Positions 1 to 10,225 of a stretch of 64,000 nucleotides of DNA are shown one piece after another. The stretch is from Bacillus sp. EB600 (GTDB lineage: Bacteria > Bacillota > Bacilli > Bacillales > Cytobacillaceae). The number at the start of each line of letters is the position of its first letter. The stretch's first letter is position 1. The notes below the pieces were generated by a model. It saw nothing but the letters and a program-made list of their open reading frames with translations. It searched no databases and was not told where the DNA came from. A program made the position numbers and the translations under genes. Where the stretch lies: NCBI RefSeq assembly GCF_024494385.1, contig NZ_JAEVLT010000001.1, forward strand, positions 310,001 to 374,000, given 5' to 3'.

Positions 1-197
1 GAGTAAGAATAGTTCCTAGCTATCGTGAAATAAAGATAAAGAAAGAAAAGTGAAACAAGAAATAGTGTGATCCAAATTGCTATTGTATGGCGCCGTTTAT
101 AAAGATCAAATTTCTTTTTTCGCTTCACTACGTTTTCAAGAATTTGCTTTGTTGCCGGATCGGTATTCTCATCAAGTAAAAGTATTGACGATTCCAT
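1..197 (-). CDS. ypbF: YpbF family protein (DUF2663), N-terminal part only
   Basis: Partial gene running off the left edge; 65 codons are visible, read leftward from an ATG at 197. A GGAGGG ribosome binding site lies 7 bases before the start. The visible part has a short charged N-terminus, a basic stretch (VVKRKKKF, YKRRH) and then one hydrophobic membrane segment (about residues 40-60). The sequence and its place next to ypbE match the YpbF family (DUF2663), a small membrane protein of unknown function in Bacillus. Family assignment is by resemblance and synteny; no function is inferred. The C-terminus lies outside the window. Confidence 0.75.
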   Translation of the reverse strand, partial: MESSILLLDENTDPATKQILENVVKRKKKFDLYKRRHTIAIWITLFLVSLFFLYLYFTIARNYSY

Positions 198-254
198 ACT
201 TAGTCCCTCCATTTCCTTTCTATTTCTATGACCTTGTCCAGAAAAATATGATGA

Positions 255-459
255 GAAAAGCGAAAGTGCCCGTTTAGCGACGTATGGACTGGAGCACACT
301 GACTGAGATAAAGGAAACACGAAGAGCGTTAGCGATTCGATGTTGACTTATTGTAGGGAGGTGGGCGAAGTACACTAGTCGCTGGGCGCTGTAGCTAGAC
401 ATAGATTAACTTCATTCAATGTTATCAACAGGTTATTATTTTATAGTTTCCTAGACGAA
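255..459 (+). repeat. Dispersed intergenic repeat, family A, copy 1 (full length with tail)
   Basis: Fills most of the 285-base gap between ypbF and ypbE. It starts with a head like GAAAAGCGAAAGTGCCCG, continues with a core containing CTGAGATAAAGGAAACACG, GAAGAGCGTTAGCG and GTACACTAGTCGCTGGGCGC, and ends with an AT-rich tail containing GTTATCAACAGG and TTTCCTAGACGA. The same blocks in the same order occur at 19672-19870 and 31880-32094 (inverted) and at 47620-47748. No ORF or transposase is present. Confidence 0.8.
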
Positions 460-484
460 AAAACCGATCATTGTTTGATCGGTT
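456..484 (-). terminator. Intrinsic terminator of ypbE
   Basis: Nine-base stem AACCGATCA (462-470) pairs with 476-484 and is followed on the minus strand by a run of six T. Bases 483-484, part of the ypbE stop codon, belong to the stem. Confidence 0.8.
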
Positions 485-1253
485 ACTTGTTCAAAGGTAT
501 TTTTAAAACTTGTCCAGTTGAAATGCTGTTCGTTTGCAAATGATTTGCTGCCTTTATTGTTTCGACCCCTGTTTTTGAATGATAATAGTTCATTGCGATA
601 TGATAAAGCGTCTCATGCGGTTGAACTGTATGATAAACTATTTTTTTAGTCTCTACTTGGCTAGGCACAGTGTTTGACTGATCTTGTACCGTATTTGATT
701 GATTTATTGAAGGATCAGCTTGAATGTTTGTACTTGTATCTGATTCCTTCCCAATTGCTGCTTGACTATTACTTTGTGGAGATGATGGTGGGACACTGAC
801 TTGTCCATTATTATTTTCACTATCTATAGTCTGTTGGCTAGTAGTAGAATTATTTGAACTATTCTCTGTACTTTTTTCCTTTTGCAGTTTAGGGTTACTT
901 ACTTCCTTATTACTATTTTCAGTAGAGTAATTTGTTTGTTCACTTTTGGACTTTTCAAAGTTAATCGTTTCATATCCTTTAGAAGATACTGATGCTTTTT
1001 CTGTTCCAATGTGTTTACTCCCTATATAGGAGTAGATACTAAAAATGGTAATCGGTAAAAGAATGAAAAACAATACCAATAAGCGAAGAAGCGGAAATTT
1101 CAGCCTCCATTTCGTTTTCTTTTTCTTATTTCGGTGTAATTGACCCCGTGGCGGTAGATTATTTTTAGTTTCTTCAAGACTCGATTCATTATATTTTTCA
1201 ATTTTTTTCCTTAATTTCTCTGCTTGATCTCGATATGGTTCTTCTTTACTCAT
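483..1253 (-). CDS. ypbE: LysM-domain membrane protein YpbE
   Basis: 256 residues. An N-terminal basic cytoplasmic part with KKKKTK is followed by one membrane helix (about residues 48-70), a long low-complexity Ser/Asn/Gln/Thr linker and a C-terminal LysM domain (about the last 45 residues, with HETLYHIAMNYY and GQVLKIPL) expected to bind peptidoglycan. This is the usual YpbE layout: a membrane-anchored wall-binding protein without a visible catalytic domain. The ATG at 1253 is preferred over one 21 bases upstream because AGGAAGGG sits 7 bases before it. It overlaps the end of ypbD by 8 bases, so the two are likely translationally coupled. Its physiological role is unknown. Confidence 0.85.
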   Translation of the reverse strand: MSKEEPYRDQAEKLRKKIEKYNESSLEETKNNLPPRGQLHRNKKKKTKWRLKFPLLRLLVLFFILLPITIFSIYSYIGSKHIGTEKASVSSKGYETINFEKSKSEQTNYSTENSNKEVSNPKLQKEKSTENSSNNSTTSQQTIDSENNNGQVSVPPSSPQSNSQAAIGKESDTSTNIQADPSINQSNTVQDQSNTVPSQVETKKIVYHTVQPHETLYHIAMNYYHSKTGVETIKAANHLQTNSISTGQVLKIPLNK

Positions 1254-1854
1254 GGAATGACCCTTCCTGTTCATTAACTTTGTTTATATTCTTCCATCTA
1301 ATCTGGATCCCTGATAAAAAATCAATGACAAAATGCATTACAATCGTAACCGCTAGGTTATTCGTCCAAGCGAATATAAAACCAATTAGAAAACTTAGTA
1401 AAATGATGTTTAAAAATAGAAACCAATTAAAAAGGTAGCGATAATGGACAGCAGCAAATAGTAAACAGGCCCAAATCAGCCCTATTTTTGTTTGAATAAT
1501 GCCCCGAAAAAGCATTTCTTCACTAAATGCCACAAAAATCGTAATCCAAAATATCTGAACAAAGTTTTGATTACGAAATATCCTTTCATTTAAGCCGCCA
1601 TCATCATAATAAGTGCTTGGAAGCCATTTGGTAAACAGAAAATCAATTAGGACAACTAGTAATCCTGCTGTCAGACCAATTGTAAGAATATCCAAGTCAA
1701 ACAAATTTATTTGCTGCCAAAACGAGTGCTCATCAAATAAAAAAATGCTTAAAACTAGCGAAAGGGCTATTAAAATAATTTGGGTTGTATAAAGGTGCCG
1801 GATTAATTCTTTATCTGTTAACTCGTTGATAATTTCACTATATTTATTCTTCAA
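1246..1854 (-). CDS. ypbD: CPBP-family intramembrane metalloprotease YpbD
   Basis: About 202 residues, strongly hydrophobic with several membrane helices. It carries the CPBP (CAAX protease and bacteriocin-processing) motif EEMLFR at about residues 112-117 and downstream conserved His residues (near 137 and in VTIVMHFVIDF near the end), which are expected metal ligands. Substrate unknown. The start is uncertain: a TTG at 1854 is placed 5-8 bases after GAGGG, which overlaps the recS stop; an upstream TTG at 1899 would overlap recS by 37 bases. It lies between recS and ypbE in the same order as B. subtilis, probably as one operon. Confidence 0.8.
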   Translation of the reverse strand: MKNKYSEIINELTDKELIRHLYTTQIILIALSLVLSIFLFDEHSFWQQINLFDLDILTIGLTAGLLVVLIDFLFTKWLPSTYYDDGGLNERIFRNQNFVQIFWITIFVAFSEEMLFRGIIQTKIGLIWACLLFAAVHYRYLFNWFLFLNIILLSFLIGFIFAWTNNLAVTIVMHFVIDFLSGIQIRWKNINKVNEQEGSFHE

Positions 1855-1862
1855 ATTTTCCC

Positions 1863-3343
1863 TCACACTAAAAGTATTTTCGCTAGATACTCGGTCCAAT
1901 GCTCTTGATTCACTTCATACAGTTTCTCCATATCATTTTTTTGATAATTAGTTTTATCAATACTGCAATAATCACAGCAATTATGCACGTTCCGATTGGC
2001 TGCTTCTTCAAAGTAATTGAGAATAAAATCTCTTCTGCAGTTATTGGAATCAATCCATTTTATTATTTGAAAAAGATTTTCTCTCTTAACTTCAATCCGC
2101 TTGACAACATATTCCTTTAGGTTTTTCATCGCTGTTTCAAGACCATTGGCATTTTCCTGGCGATGACCTGCAAACTCTTCGACAATTCTCCATTGAGTTT
2201 CAGAAAATCCACCTAATTGTATGAACTTCTCATCCAGAATAAAAGAATTTTCATCTTTATTTAACCGATTAAATAACCAATCGATTTGTTGCTCCGTGGG
2301 CAGTTCCCTTTGGATTAGCTGTAATGGCAGCTGCTCATCCCCAGGACAGTTCAATAGAATAGCAATGCTGGATTTTCCATCCCGTCCGGCTCTGCCAATT
2401 TCTTGCAGGTACGATTCGATCTGCATGGGCATATGGTAGTGGATAATAAACCGGATATTATCTTTATTTACCCCCATACCAAAGGCACTGGTTGCACAAA
2501 TTATATCTAATTGTCCTTGAATAAATTGCTGCTGAATTAAAACCCTTTGCTCTTGATCCATTCCGCCATGGTAGGCCATAACGTTTCTAATTCCATTTTC
2601 TTTCAATAGTAAAGCCATTTGTTCCGCTACTTTTTTACTAGAGAAGTAAATAATACCCGGAGATTGAAGATTGTGAACTAATTCAATAAGGCGGCTTTGC
2701 TTTTCCTGAAAATCTCCAAGTTTCTCAATAGATAATGCAATATTTGGACGGTCAACCGTTGACACCACTTTATTTACTTCCTTTAAACCAAGCGAATTGA
2801 TAATATCTTCTCGCACGTTTTTAGTCGCTGTAGCCGTTAAAGCTAAGGTTAACGGGTTCCCAAGTTTTGTGCGGATCTCCCCTAACTTCAAGTAATCAGG
2901 GCGAAAATCATATCCCCACTGTGAAATACAATGGGCTTCATCAACGACGAATAAAGAAATTGTTAATCCTTTTAGAATTCTGATAATAAAGTCAACATGA
3001 AGCATTTCTGGTGATAAGAAAATATACTTATATTTTTTAATATTGCTAAGTGCATTTTTTTTCTCTTCATTTGTTAAAAAGGAATTTATAGCAATAACCC
3101 TTTTCTCCCCTATTCTCATCATTTGTTCCACCTGATCCTGCATGAGCGATAATAAAGGAGAAACAATAATAATTGTCCCATCTAAAATATAACCTGGAAA
3201 TTGATAGCAAAGTGATTTTCCTGTTCCAGTTGGCAGCATGGCCAAGGTATGATTTCCAGTTAAAATCGATGTGATTACTTCTTTTTGACCGGGTTTAAAG
3301 GAATGATACCCAAAATATTTTTTTAAAATTTTTTCTAAGTCCA

Positions 3344-3344
<1 letters not shown>
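1863..3344 (-). CDS. recS: RecQ-family ATP-dependent DNA helicase RecS
   Basis: 493 residues, the length of the short RecQ homologue called RecS (YpbC) at this position in B. subtilis. It has Walker A TGTGKS (39-44), a DEAH box (135-138), motif III TATAT, motif [10 protein letters not shown] and a zinc-binding cysteine cluster near the C-terminus (NCRRDF, then NCCDYC). There is no room for a C-terminal HRDC domain as in full RecQ. It unwinds DNA 3' to 5' in repair and fork processing (family knowledge). The ATG overlaps the ypbB stop as TAATG after a GGGGGA ribosome binding site, so translation is coupled. Confidence 0.93.
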
Positions 3345-4887
<1,543 letters not shown>

Positions 4888-4914
4888 ACTTATGTAAAAA
4901 ATATAGTTGGTTTG

Positions 4915-4946
4915 AATACCCTCTCTTTATGAGAGGGTGTTTCTTT
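4915..4946 (+). terminator. Intrinsic terminator of fer
   Basis: Perfect 8-base stem ACCCTCTC (4918-4925) with GAGAGGGT (4931-4938), a five-base loop, then GTTTCTTTTT. Confidence 0.9.
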
Positions 4947-4965
4947 TTAAATAAGTGGATATAGC

Positions 4966-4998
4966 AAAAAAACCGCGGATACTCAAATCTGCGGTTTT
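4966..4998 (-). terminator. Intrinsic terminator of the M23 peptidase gene
   Basis: Twelve-base stem 4969-4980 with 4987-4998 (AAAACCGCGGAT, one G-T wobble), followed on the minus strand by seven T. Confidence 0.85.
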
Positions 4999-5005
4999 CG
5001 TTGGT

Positions 5006-5779
5006 TTATTTTTTGGGTATAATTAATATTTGCTCTGTTTTGATTAAATCAGTAGTTAAATGATTTGTTTTTTTCAAGACGCCGACAGGGATATTACGGT
5101 TACGCGCTATCGACGACAGCGTATCGCCCTGTTGGACAACATATGTATCGTCAGGATTATTTTTCACGGTCAATTGTTTGTTACCTCTATGTTCTTCTTG
5201 TGTCCGAAAGCGTGAGCTAGCCTCTAATGCATTATCCCCTTCATTAATAGCTCCAGCTTGTACAACTTCACCCAATTTTTTGTCTCCCAATAGACCTTCA
5301 GGATCTAAGACATACTTTTTGTCAAATGTCCATTCAGATTGATGCGTTTCAAAATGAAGGTGAACGCCAGTCGCTTGACCAGATCTCCCCATTTTTCCGA
5401 TTGTCTCACCCTTTTTAACCTGCTGACCTTTTGTTACAAGTCTTTCACTTAAGTGGGCATAAACGGTAACATAGTTACTTTGATGATTAATAAAAATGAC
5501 GTTACCGTAACTATTCGAATAATAGGATTTTTCTACCACACCATTATCGACGGAAAAAATAGGAGAATTTAATTTCCCTGCAATATCAATCCCTTTATGT
5601 TTTCCTTGTCTAGTGCCGAAGGTATCCGAAATAATACCATCAGCAGGCCAAATCCACTCTTTCTTTGGCATACTTGAGTTAAGCATACTAGCTTGTGAGT
5701 GTTCCCCCCCTAAAAAGAACAAACCGACACAAAGTGCCAGAATTCCAGCAATTAAAAACTGCCTTATGTAGTCTCGCAT
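5006..5779 (-). CDS. Secreted M23 peptidoglycan endopeptidase with LysM domain
   Basis: 257 residues. The N-terminal hydrophobic segment (about residues 8-25) is a signal peptide or anchor. The M23 (lysostaphin-type) domain follows at about 40-150 with the zinc ligands of HKGID (H-x3-D) and HLHFE (HxH). After a linker, a C-terminal LysM domain (about the last 45 residues, VVQQGDTLSSIARN to IIPKK) binds peptidoglycan. It probably cleaves wall cross-links. All metal ligands are present, so it should be active. The ATG at 5779 is used because GAGGAGG lies 6 bases upstream. It sits alone between fer and resE with its own terminator. B. subtilis carries other genes here, so this is a lineage-specific insertion or relocation. 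Confidence 0.88.
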   Translation of the reverse strand: MRDYIRQFLIAGILALCVGLFFLGGEHSQASMLNSSMPKKEWIWPADGIISDTFGTRQGKHKGIDIAGKLNSPIFSVDNGVVEKSYYSNSYGNVIFINHQSNYVTVYAHLSERLVTKGQQVKKGETIGKMGRSGQATGVHLHFETHQSEWTFDKKYVLDPEGLLGDKKLGEVVQAGAINEGDNALEASSRFRTQEEHRGNKQLTVKNNPDDTYVVQQGDTLSSIARNRNIPVGVLKKTNHLTTDLIKTEQILIIPKK

Positions 5780-5916
5780 TCTAATCCTCCTCAATCTGGT
5801 CCCTCCTATTTCACCAAGGCTTTATCATGTTTAGACCATTGGTATATTGAAAGGGCCGTTAAGCATACTTGTTATAATTTGGAGTTTTTTGCGATATTAT
5901 ACATTTTTTGATCAAT

Positions 5917-5946
5917 AAAAAACTCATCCAAACTTTTGGATGAGTT
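5917..5946 (-). terminator. Intrinsic terminator of resE
   Basis: Twelve-base perfect stem AACTCATCCAAA (5921-5932) with 5935-5946, followed on the minus strand by TTTTTTATT. It lies about 105 bases after the resE stop. Confidence 0.8.
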
Positions 5947-5956
5947 CTTTATTTTG

Positions 5957-6013
5957 AAAAGCGGGCACTTCCCCTTTTCTTTATTGTCTAGCTCCCGCTT
6001 TTCTTGTTTCCCG
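5957..6013 (-). repeat. Degenerate family B repeat with internal deletion
   Basis: On the minus strand CAAGAAAAGCGG is fused directly to GAGCTAGACAATAA, that is, the head and the far end of the family B repeat with the middle missing. A second short inverted match (aaagcggg ... cccgctttt) flanks it. Confidence 0.5.
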
Positions 6014-6051
6014 TGAATCAAGATCAATCGGCAAAATTGCTGTGTTTCTGG

Positions 6052-7833
6052 CTATATTCGCGGCAGAGAAAAGGAAAATGTCGTACCTTGGCCTAGTTTA
6101 CTTTGAACGGATATGTGGCCATGGTGAGCATCAATAATATTTTTGGCAATTGCCAGTCCTAATCCTGTTCCAGACCGACCTCTTGTCCTTGCTTTATCAG
6201 CTTTATAAAAACGTTCGAACACGAAAGGTAAATCTTCTTCAGGGATTCCTGATCCGGAGTCTTTAACCTCCATATGAATGCCTTTTTCATCCCGAATAAC
6301 TGTTAACTCAACATATCCACCCTTTGGAGTATGTCTAATTGCATTATCGATTAAATTTGTTAGTACTTGCTCAATACGGTCTGGGTCGAATGAAAAATGA
6401 GTTACTTCCTCACTAATGTTTGCACTTATATTAATTTCGTTTTCCTTTGCAATTCCTTGAAACTTACGGATGATTCGACTGATAAAGGAATCAAGATTTA
6501 CCTCATCTATCGTTAGTTGAATATGACCAGATTCCATTCTGGCTAGATCAAGCAATTCATTTACTAATCGGCCCATTCGCAATGATTCATCATAGATGAC
6601 CTTAGCCATTTCCTTTTTCTCTTCCTCTGTTTCGGCCACGTCATCCACAATTGCTTCACTATAACCTTGAAGCATAGAAATAGGCGTCCTAAGCTCATGT
6701 GAAACATTGGCAATAAAATCTTTTCTAAGCTTGTCCAATTTCCGTTCTTCCGTCATGTTTCGAACAACAGCAACAGCACCGCGGATAAATTGATTGCTGT
6801 AAAGAGGGCTCACCAGAATCACCCAATGCTGCCCTTGCAGGGATATTTCTCCTATTTGATCCTTCTCGGTATCTACAGCTTGTTGAAACAAATCCATTAC
6901 CTTTGATGGAATTGCCTCGGTATTACTGGTAATATCACTTTTTTCATAATAACAATATTGAAGAAAACGGTCCGCAGGCGGATTAGAAATTAAGATCGTA
7001 CCATCCCGATTAAAGGTGATTACCCCATCTGCCATACTGCTTAAAATGCTGGCAAGCTGCTCTTTTTCCTGACTAAGTGCATTCATATTAAATTTTAGCT
7101 GTCTACCCATTTGGTTAAAGGCTGTTGCCAGTTCACCGATTTCATCATGTGTAAGAATAGGAACCTTTGTATCAAACTTTCCCCTAGCTACCTCAAAAGC
7201 AGCTTCCCGCATTTTTCTGAGCGGGGCAGCAATTCGGGTTGACAGGAAGAAGGCAAAAATAGTTGTTAAAATGATCGCCACTCCTGCTACAAGGAGAATA
7301 AATTTTGTCGTATTTCGGGACGTTTCTTTTACCACAGTTAATGATTGATAAATAAATACAGCCCCATTTTTTCCGTCCGAAAGGTGGAGCGGTACACCTA
7401 CAATCGAATAGCTGCCATCCGTTCGCTTTCCATTCGTTGATGGAAGCGTTGAAACCTTTTCAACTTTTGTACGCCCATCAAAAACCTTCGATAATTCCTT
7501 ATCCTTCTGGATATCCGAAATCGTTAATCTCCTTTTTGCAGATGTGTTGGGAGAATAGTAGACTTCATTTTTATCTTTAACAATCACTACATTCGTAACA
7601 TCGTCCACAATTTCCCAAGAAATTTCTAAACCAAGGGGAAGATTATTCTTGCCTTGATCTTCTAAAACATTTGCAATCTTCACTGCTGTTTTTGTTATGT
7701 CATTTTTCATTACACTAATGTTATAGTTATTAAAATATTCGAGCAACATAATTGTCAATATAAATAGGACAAATGAAACTAATAAAAGTATGGTTCCCCA
7801 GAGTTTACCTACTACACTCCGTATTAAGATCAT
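6052..7833 (-). CDS. resE: Sensor histidine kinase ResE
   Basis: 593 residues. Two membrane helices (about 12-33 and 178-200) flank an extracellular sensing domain. A HAMP domain, a PAS domain ([16 protein letters not shown]), the phosphoacceptor His in NVSHELRTP (near residue 380) and an ATPase domain with N and G boxes ([34 protein letters not shown]) follow. It phosphorylates ResD under oxygen limitation or nitrosative stress and controls respiration genes (family knowledge). The ATG overlaps the resD stop by 4 bases (ATGA). All kinase motifs are intact. Confidence 0.96.
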   Translation of the reverse strand: MILIRSVVGKLWGTILLLVSFVLFILTIMLLEYFNNYNISVMKNDITKTAVKIANVLEDQGKNNLPLGLEISWEIVDDVTNVVIVKDKNEVYYSPNTSAKRRLTISDIQKDKELSKVFDGRTKVEKVSTLPSTNGKRTDGSYSIVGVPLHLSDGKNGAVFIYQSLTVVKETSRNTTKFILLVAGVAIILTTIFAFFLSTRIAAPLRKMREAAFEVARGKFDTKVPILTHDEIGELATAFNQMGRQLKFNMNALSQEKEQLASILSSMADGVITFNRDGTILISNPPADRFLQYCYYEKSDITSNTEAIPSKVMDLFQQAVDTEKDQIGEISLQGQHWVILVSPLYSNQFIRGAVAVVRNMTEERKLDKLRKDFIANVSHELRTPISMLQGYSEAIVDDVAETEEEKKEMAKVIYDESLRMGRLVNELLDLARMESGHIQLTIDEVNLDSFISRIIRKFQGIAKENEINISANISEEVTHFSFDPDRIEQVLTNLIDNAIRHTPKGGYVELTVIRDEKGIHMEVKDSGSGIPEEDLPFVFERFYKADKARTRGRSGTGLGLAIAKNIIDAHHGHISVQSKLGQGTTFSFSLPRI

Positions 7834-8546
7834 TCATTAACTACCTCAAACTTGTAGCCCACTCCCCAAACTGTTACGATCATTCTTGCTGCTTGTTCAG
7901 AAACTTTGTTTAGTTTTTCGCGAAGGCGTTTTACATGTGTATCAACAGTACGTAAATCTCCAAAAAATTCATAATGCCAAACCTCTTTTAGGAGCTGTTC
8001 GCGATCAAATACTTTATCCGGAGCCTTTGCCAAAAAATAAAGTAATTCATATTCTTTTGGAGTTAAACTCACTTCTTTGGCATCAGCCGTTACTCTATGC
8101 GCATCGTTATCAATTGTTAAATGTGGAAAAACAATAACGTCCTTTGTTGTTGTATCTGTTTGCAAATAACTTGTTTGAGAAGACCTTCGGAGCAATGCTT
8201 TCACACGCAAAACAACTTCCCTTGGGCTGAAGGGTTTAACAATATAATCATCGGTTCCCACTTCAAAGCCTTGAACGCGGTTTACTTCCTCCCCTTTAGC
8301 AGTAAGCATGATAACAGGTGTAGCTTTCTTTTCCCGCAGCTCCCTGCATACTTCAACTCCATCTTTTCCTGGCATCATTAGATCAAGTAGAATTACATCG
8401 TAGTCATTAGCCAATGCCATTGCTAAAGCCTCATTTCCATCCTCTGCTTCATCTATTGAATATTCCTCACGTTCAAGATACATTTTTAATAAACGACGGA
8501 TTCTTTCTTCATCATCTACTACTAAAATTTTCACGTCTTTTTCCAT
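7830..8546 (-). CDS. resD: Response regulator ResD (OmpR family)
   Basis: 238 residues. Receiver domain with acidic pocket VVDDEE, phosphoacceptor Asp55 in ILLDLMMPG and Lys in [10 protein letters not shown], then an OmpR-type winged helix (about 130-235, [27 protein letters not shown]). It activates genes of aerobic and anaerobic respiration after phosphorylation by ResE, which is encoded in the overlapping downstream frame. A 478-base gap separates it from resC; that gap may hold its own promoter, as resDE has in B. subtilis. Confidence 0.97.
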   Translation of the reverse strand: MEKDVKILVVDDEERIRRLLKMYLEREEYSIDEAEDGNEALAMALANDYDVILLDLMMPGKDGVEVCRELREKKATPVIMLTAKGEEVNRVQGFEVGTDDYIVKPFSPREVVLRVKALLRRSSQTSYLQTDTTTKDVIVFPHLTIDNDAHRVTADAKEVSLTPKEYELLYFLAKAPDKVFDREQLLKEVWHYEFFGDLRTVDTHVKRLREKLNKVSEQAARMIVTVWGVGYKFEVVNE

Positions 8547-8924
8547 TACTAAATCACCCCATGGTGTTATTTTACAAAATGGTGTCCAATTTTACTATGC
8601 TTTCAGCGATTGCATATGAAATTAGTGCTAAAAAGTTCACAAATATGAAAAAAAATTACCTATTTTTACTATAAATACAGGAAAAATAAGTAGCTAAACT
8701 TGCATTTTTTATAAAATATATTTTCTGCGATAAAAAGATCACGAAGTGGCTTCCATTGTTTTGTCAAATTCCCATGTATGAAAGTGATGAATAGCATTAC
8801 TATTTGTAAAAAACTTATAAAATATAACATTTTAAACTTTGAGTATTTACTAACTCAAAGTTTAAAATGTTATAGGCATATTTCCGTGTTTTCTTTTACA
8901 ATATAAAGTTTTGAACTTTGAAAA
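8547..8924. other. Non-coding gap resC-resD with a 22-bp inverted repeat
   Basis: AT-rich, no ORF with a ribosome binding site seen. It presumably holds the resD promoter. The notable element is a perfect 22-base inverted repeat, 8823-8844 with 8853-8874 (arm begins TATAACATTTTAAAC), with an 8-base loop. On the minus strand T-rich sequence follows the hairpin, so it can end resABC transcripts. Confidence 0.6.
8823..8874 (-). terminator. 22-bp perfect hairpin between resC and resD (probable terminator)
   Basis: Perfect stem of 22 A/T-rich base pairs with an 8-base loop; minus-strand sequence after it is TTTTATAAGTTTTTT. Position and orientation fit a terminator, or partial terminator, splitting resABC from resDE. 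Confidence 0.6.
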
Positions 8925-9024
8925 CTGTCTAGCTTGGACGCACAGAACGTGCTAGTGCCGACGTTGCCGCCAGGACGGCGGCGCTTTTAGTCGACGTTCC
9001 TCTTTTCGAGCGCTTCCGCTTTTC
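8925..9024 (-). repeat. Dispersed intergenic repeat, family B, copy 1
   Basis: On the minus strand it begins GAAAAGCGGAAGCGCTCG immediately after the resC stop codon, continues with GAGGAACGTCGACTAAAAG and CGTCCTGG blocks, and ends in CCAAGCTAGACAG. The same blocks occur at 56810-56888 and, shortened, at 53197-53250. No ORF. Confidence 0.75.
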
Positions 9025-10212
9025 TTATGATCCTGCGTAGGAATGGAGACCAGCAAGTACCAAATTAACAGCGATTAAATTAAACATGATAATAACAAAA
9101 CCAATAACAGCAAGCCATGCTGATTTTTCACCATGCCAGCCTTTGGAAAGACGGAGATGTAAAAATGCTGCATAAAACAAAAACGTAATTAAAGCCCAGA
9201 CTTCCTTTGGATCCCACCCCCAAAATCTGGTCCAAGCAACTTGTGCCCAAATCATTGCAAAGATTAAAGCACCTAAAGTAAAGACTGGAAAACCAATTAA
9301 CACGGAGCGATAACTAATTTCATCAACCAAATCAAGTTTTATATTTTTCACAAATGGCTGCAACGCAGCAGCAATTCGTTTTCTTAACACTAGACGAAGG
9401 AGTGAGTATACCAGAATTCCTCCGATAAATGACCAAATAACGGTATTCATCTTCTTTGCATTAATGATAGCCGGTACTGCGATTAATGGCTTGAATTTAT
9501 CTTTCGTTGTTAATTCCCATTCGTGTGGCCCCACAAGAGCTGGCATAGTATATTCAACTTCTGCTTGGGCTTTCGTTTTATCAATCCAATTAAATTTCTC
9601 ATGATAACCCATTCCAGTAAATACAGAGGATACGATGACGAAACCTAGTGTCATCACTAAACCGAACATTACAATTTCAAGCCAAAGTGTTCGTGCACTC
9701 GCTTTTGTTTGGTCGATTACCTTGACGAGATAAATTAATCCTGCCGCAAAACTAACTGAAAGAATCGCTTCGCCAATTGCAGCTGTTGTGACATGGATTT
9801 TAAGCCAATCACTTTGTAAGGCCGGGATCAATGGTGTAATATCTCTTGGAAACATACTTGCATAGGCAATCACCAAAACTGCTACAGGCATTGTAAACAA
9901 TCCTAGGAGCGGTGTACGATATATGAAATAAATAATAATAAAGGCCCCCACAAGTGCCATGCCAAAAAAAGTGGTAAATTCAAATAGATTGCTGACCGGG
10001 GCATGTCCCGCTGCAATCCATCTTGTAACAAAATACCCCAGTTGTGATATAAATCCGACGATTGTCAAAACTACCGCGATTTTCCCCCATCGGTTGGTGC
10101 CCTTTTTCTCATTTACTTCTTTATTTGATTTAATTGCTCCCCCAAAAAACAATGTAGCAATTAAATAAAGAATAAAGGCTATATAAAGTAGATTACTGCT
10201 TAAACTTACCAA
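9025..10212 (-). CDS. resC: Cytochrome c biogenesis protein ResC (CcsA/CcsB family)
   Basis: 395 residues with about eight membrane helices and the haem-binding tryptophan-rich signature [11 protein letters not shown] of CcsA-type proteins near the C-terminus. With ResB it forms the System II complex that carries haem across the membrane and attaches it to apocytochrome c. The start is a TTG at 10212, placed 8 bases after GAGGGGG, which overlaps the resB stop. It is the third gene of resABC. A family B repeat starts directly at its stop codon. Confidence 0.94.
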   Translation of the reverse strand: MVSLSSNLLYIAFILYLIATLFFGGAIKSNKEVNEKKGTNRWGKIAVVLTIVGFISQLGYFVTRWIAAGHAPVSNLFEFTTFFGMALVGAFIIIYFIYRTPLLGLFTMPVAVLVIAYASMFPRDITPLIPALQSDWLKIHVTTAAIGEAILSVSFAAGLIYLVKVIDQTKASARTLWLEIVMFGLVMTLGFVIVSSVFTGMGYHEKFNWIDKTKAQAEVEYTMPALVGPHEWELTTKDKFKPLIAVPAIINAKKMNTVIWSFIGGILVYSLLRLVLRKRIAAALQPFVKNIKLDLVDEISYRSVLIGFPVFTLGALIFAMIWAQVAWTRFWGWDPKEVWALITFLFYAAFLHLRLSKGWHGEKSAWLAVIGFVIIMFNLIAVNLVLAGLHSYAGS

Positions 10213-10225
10213 TATGACTACCCCC

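Noticed and set aside
77..277. 66-codon plus-strand frame near the left edge
   Set aside because: It lies opposite the real ypbF start and inside repeat copy 1, has no ribosome binding site and no recognisable protein features.
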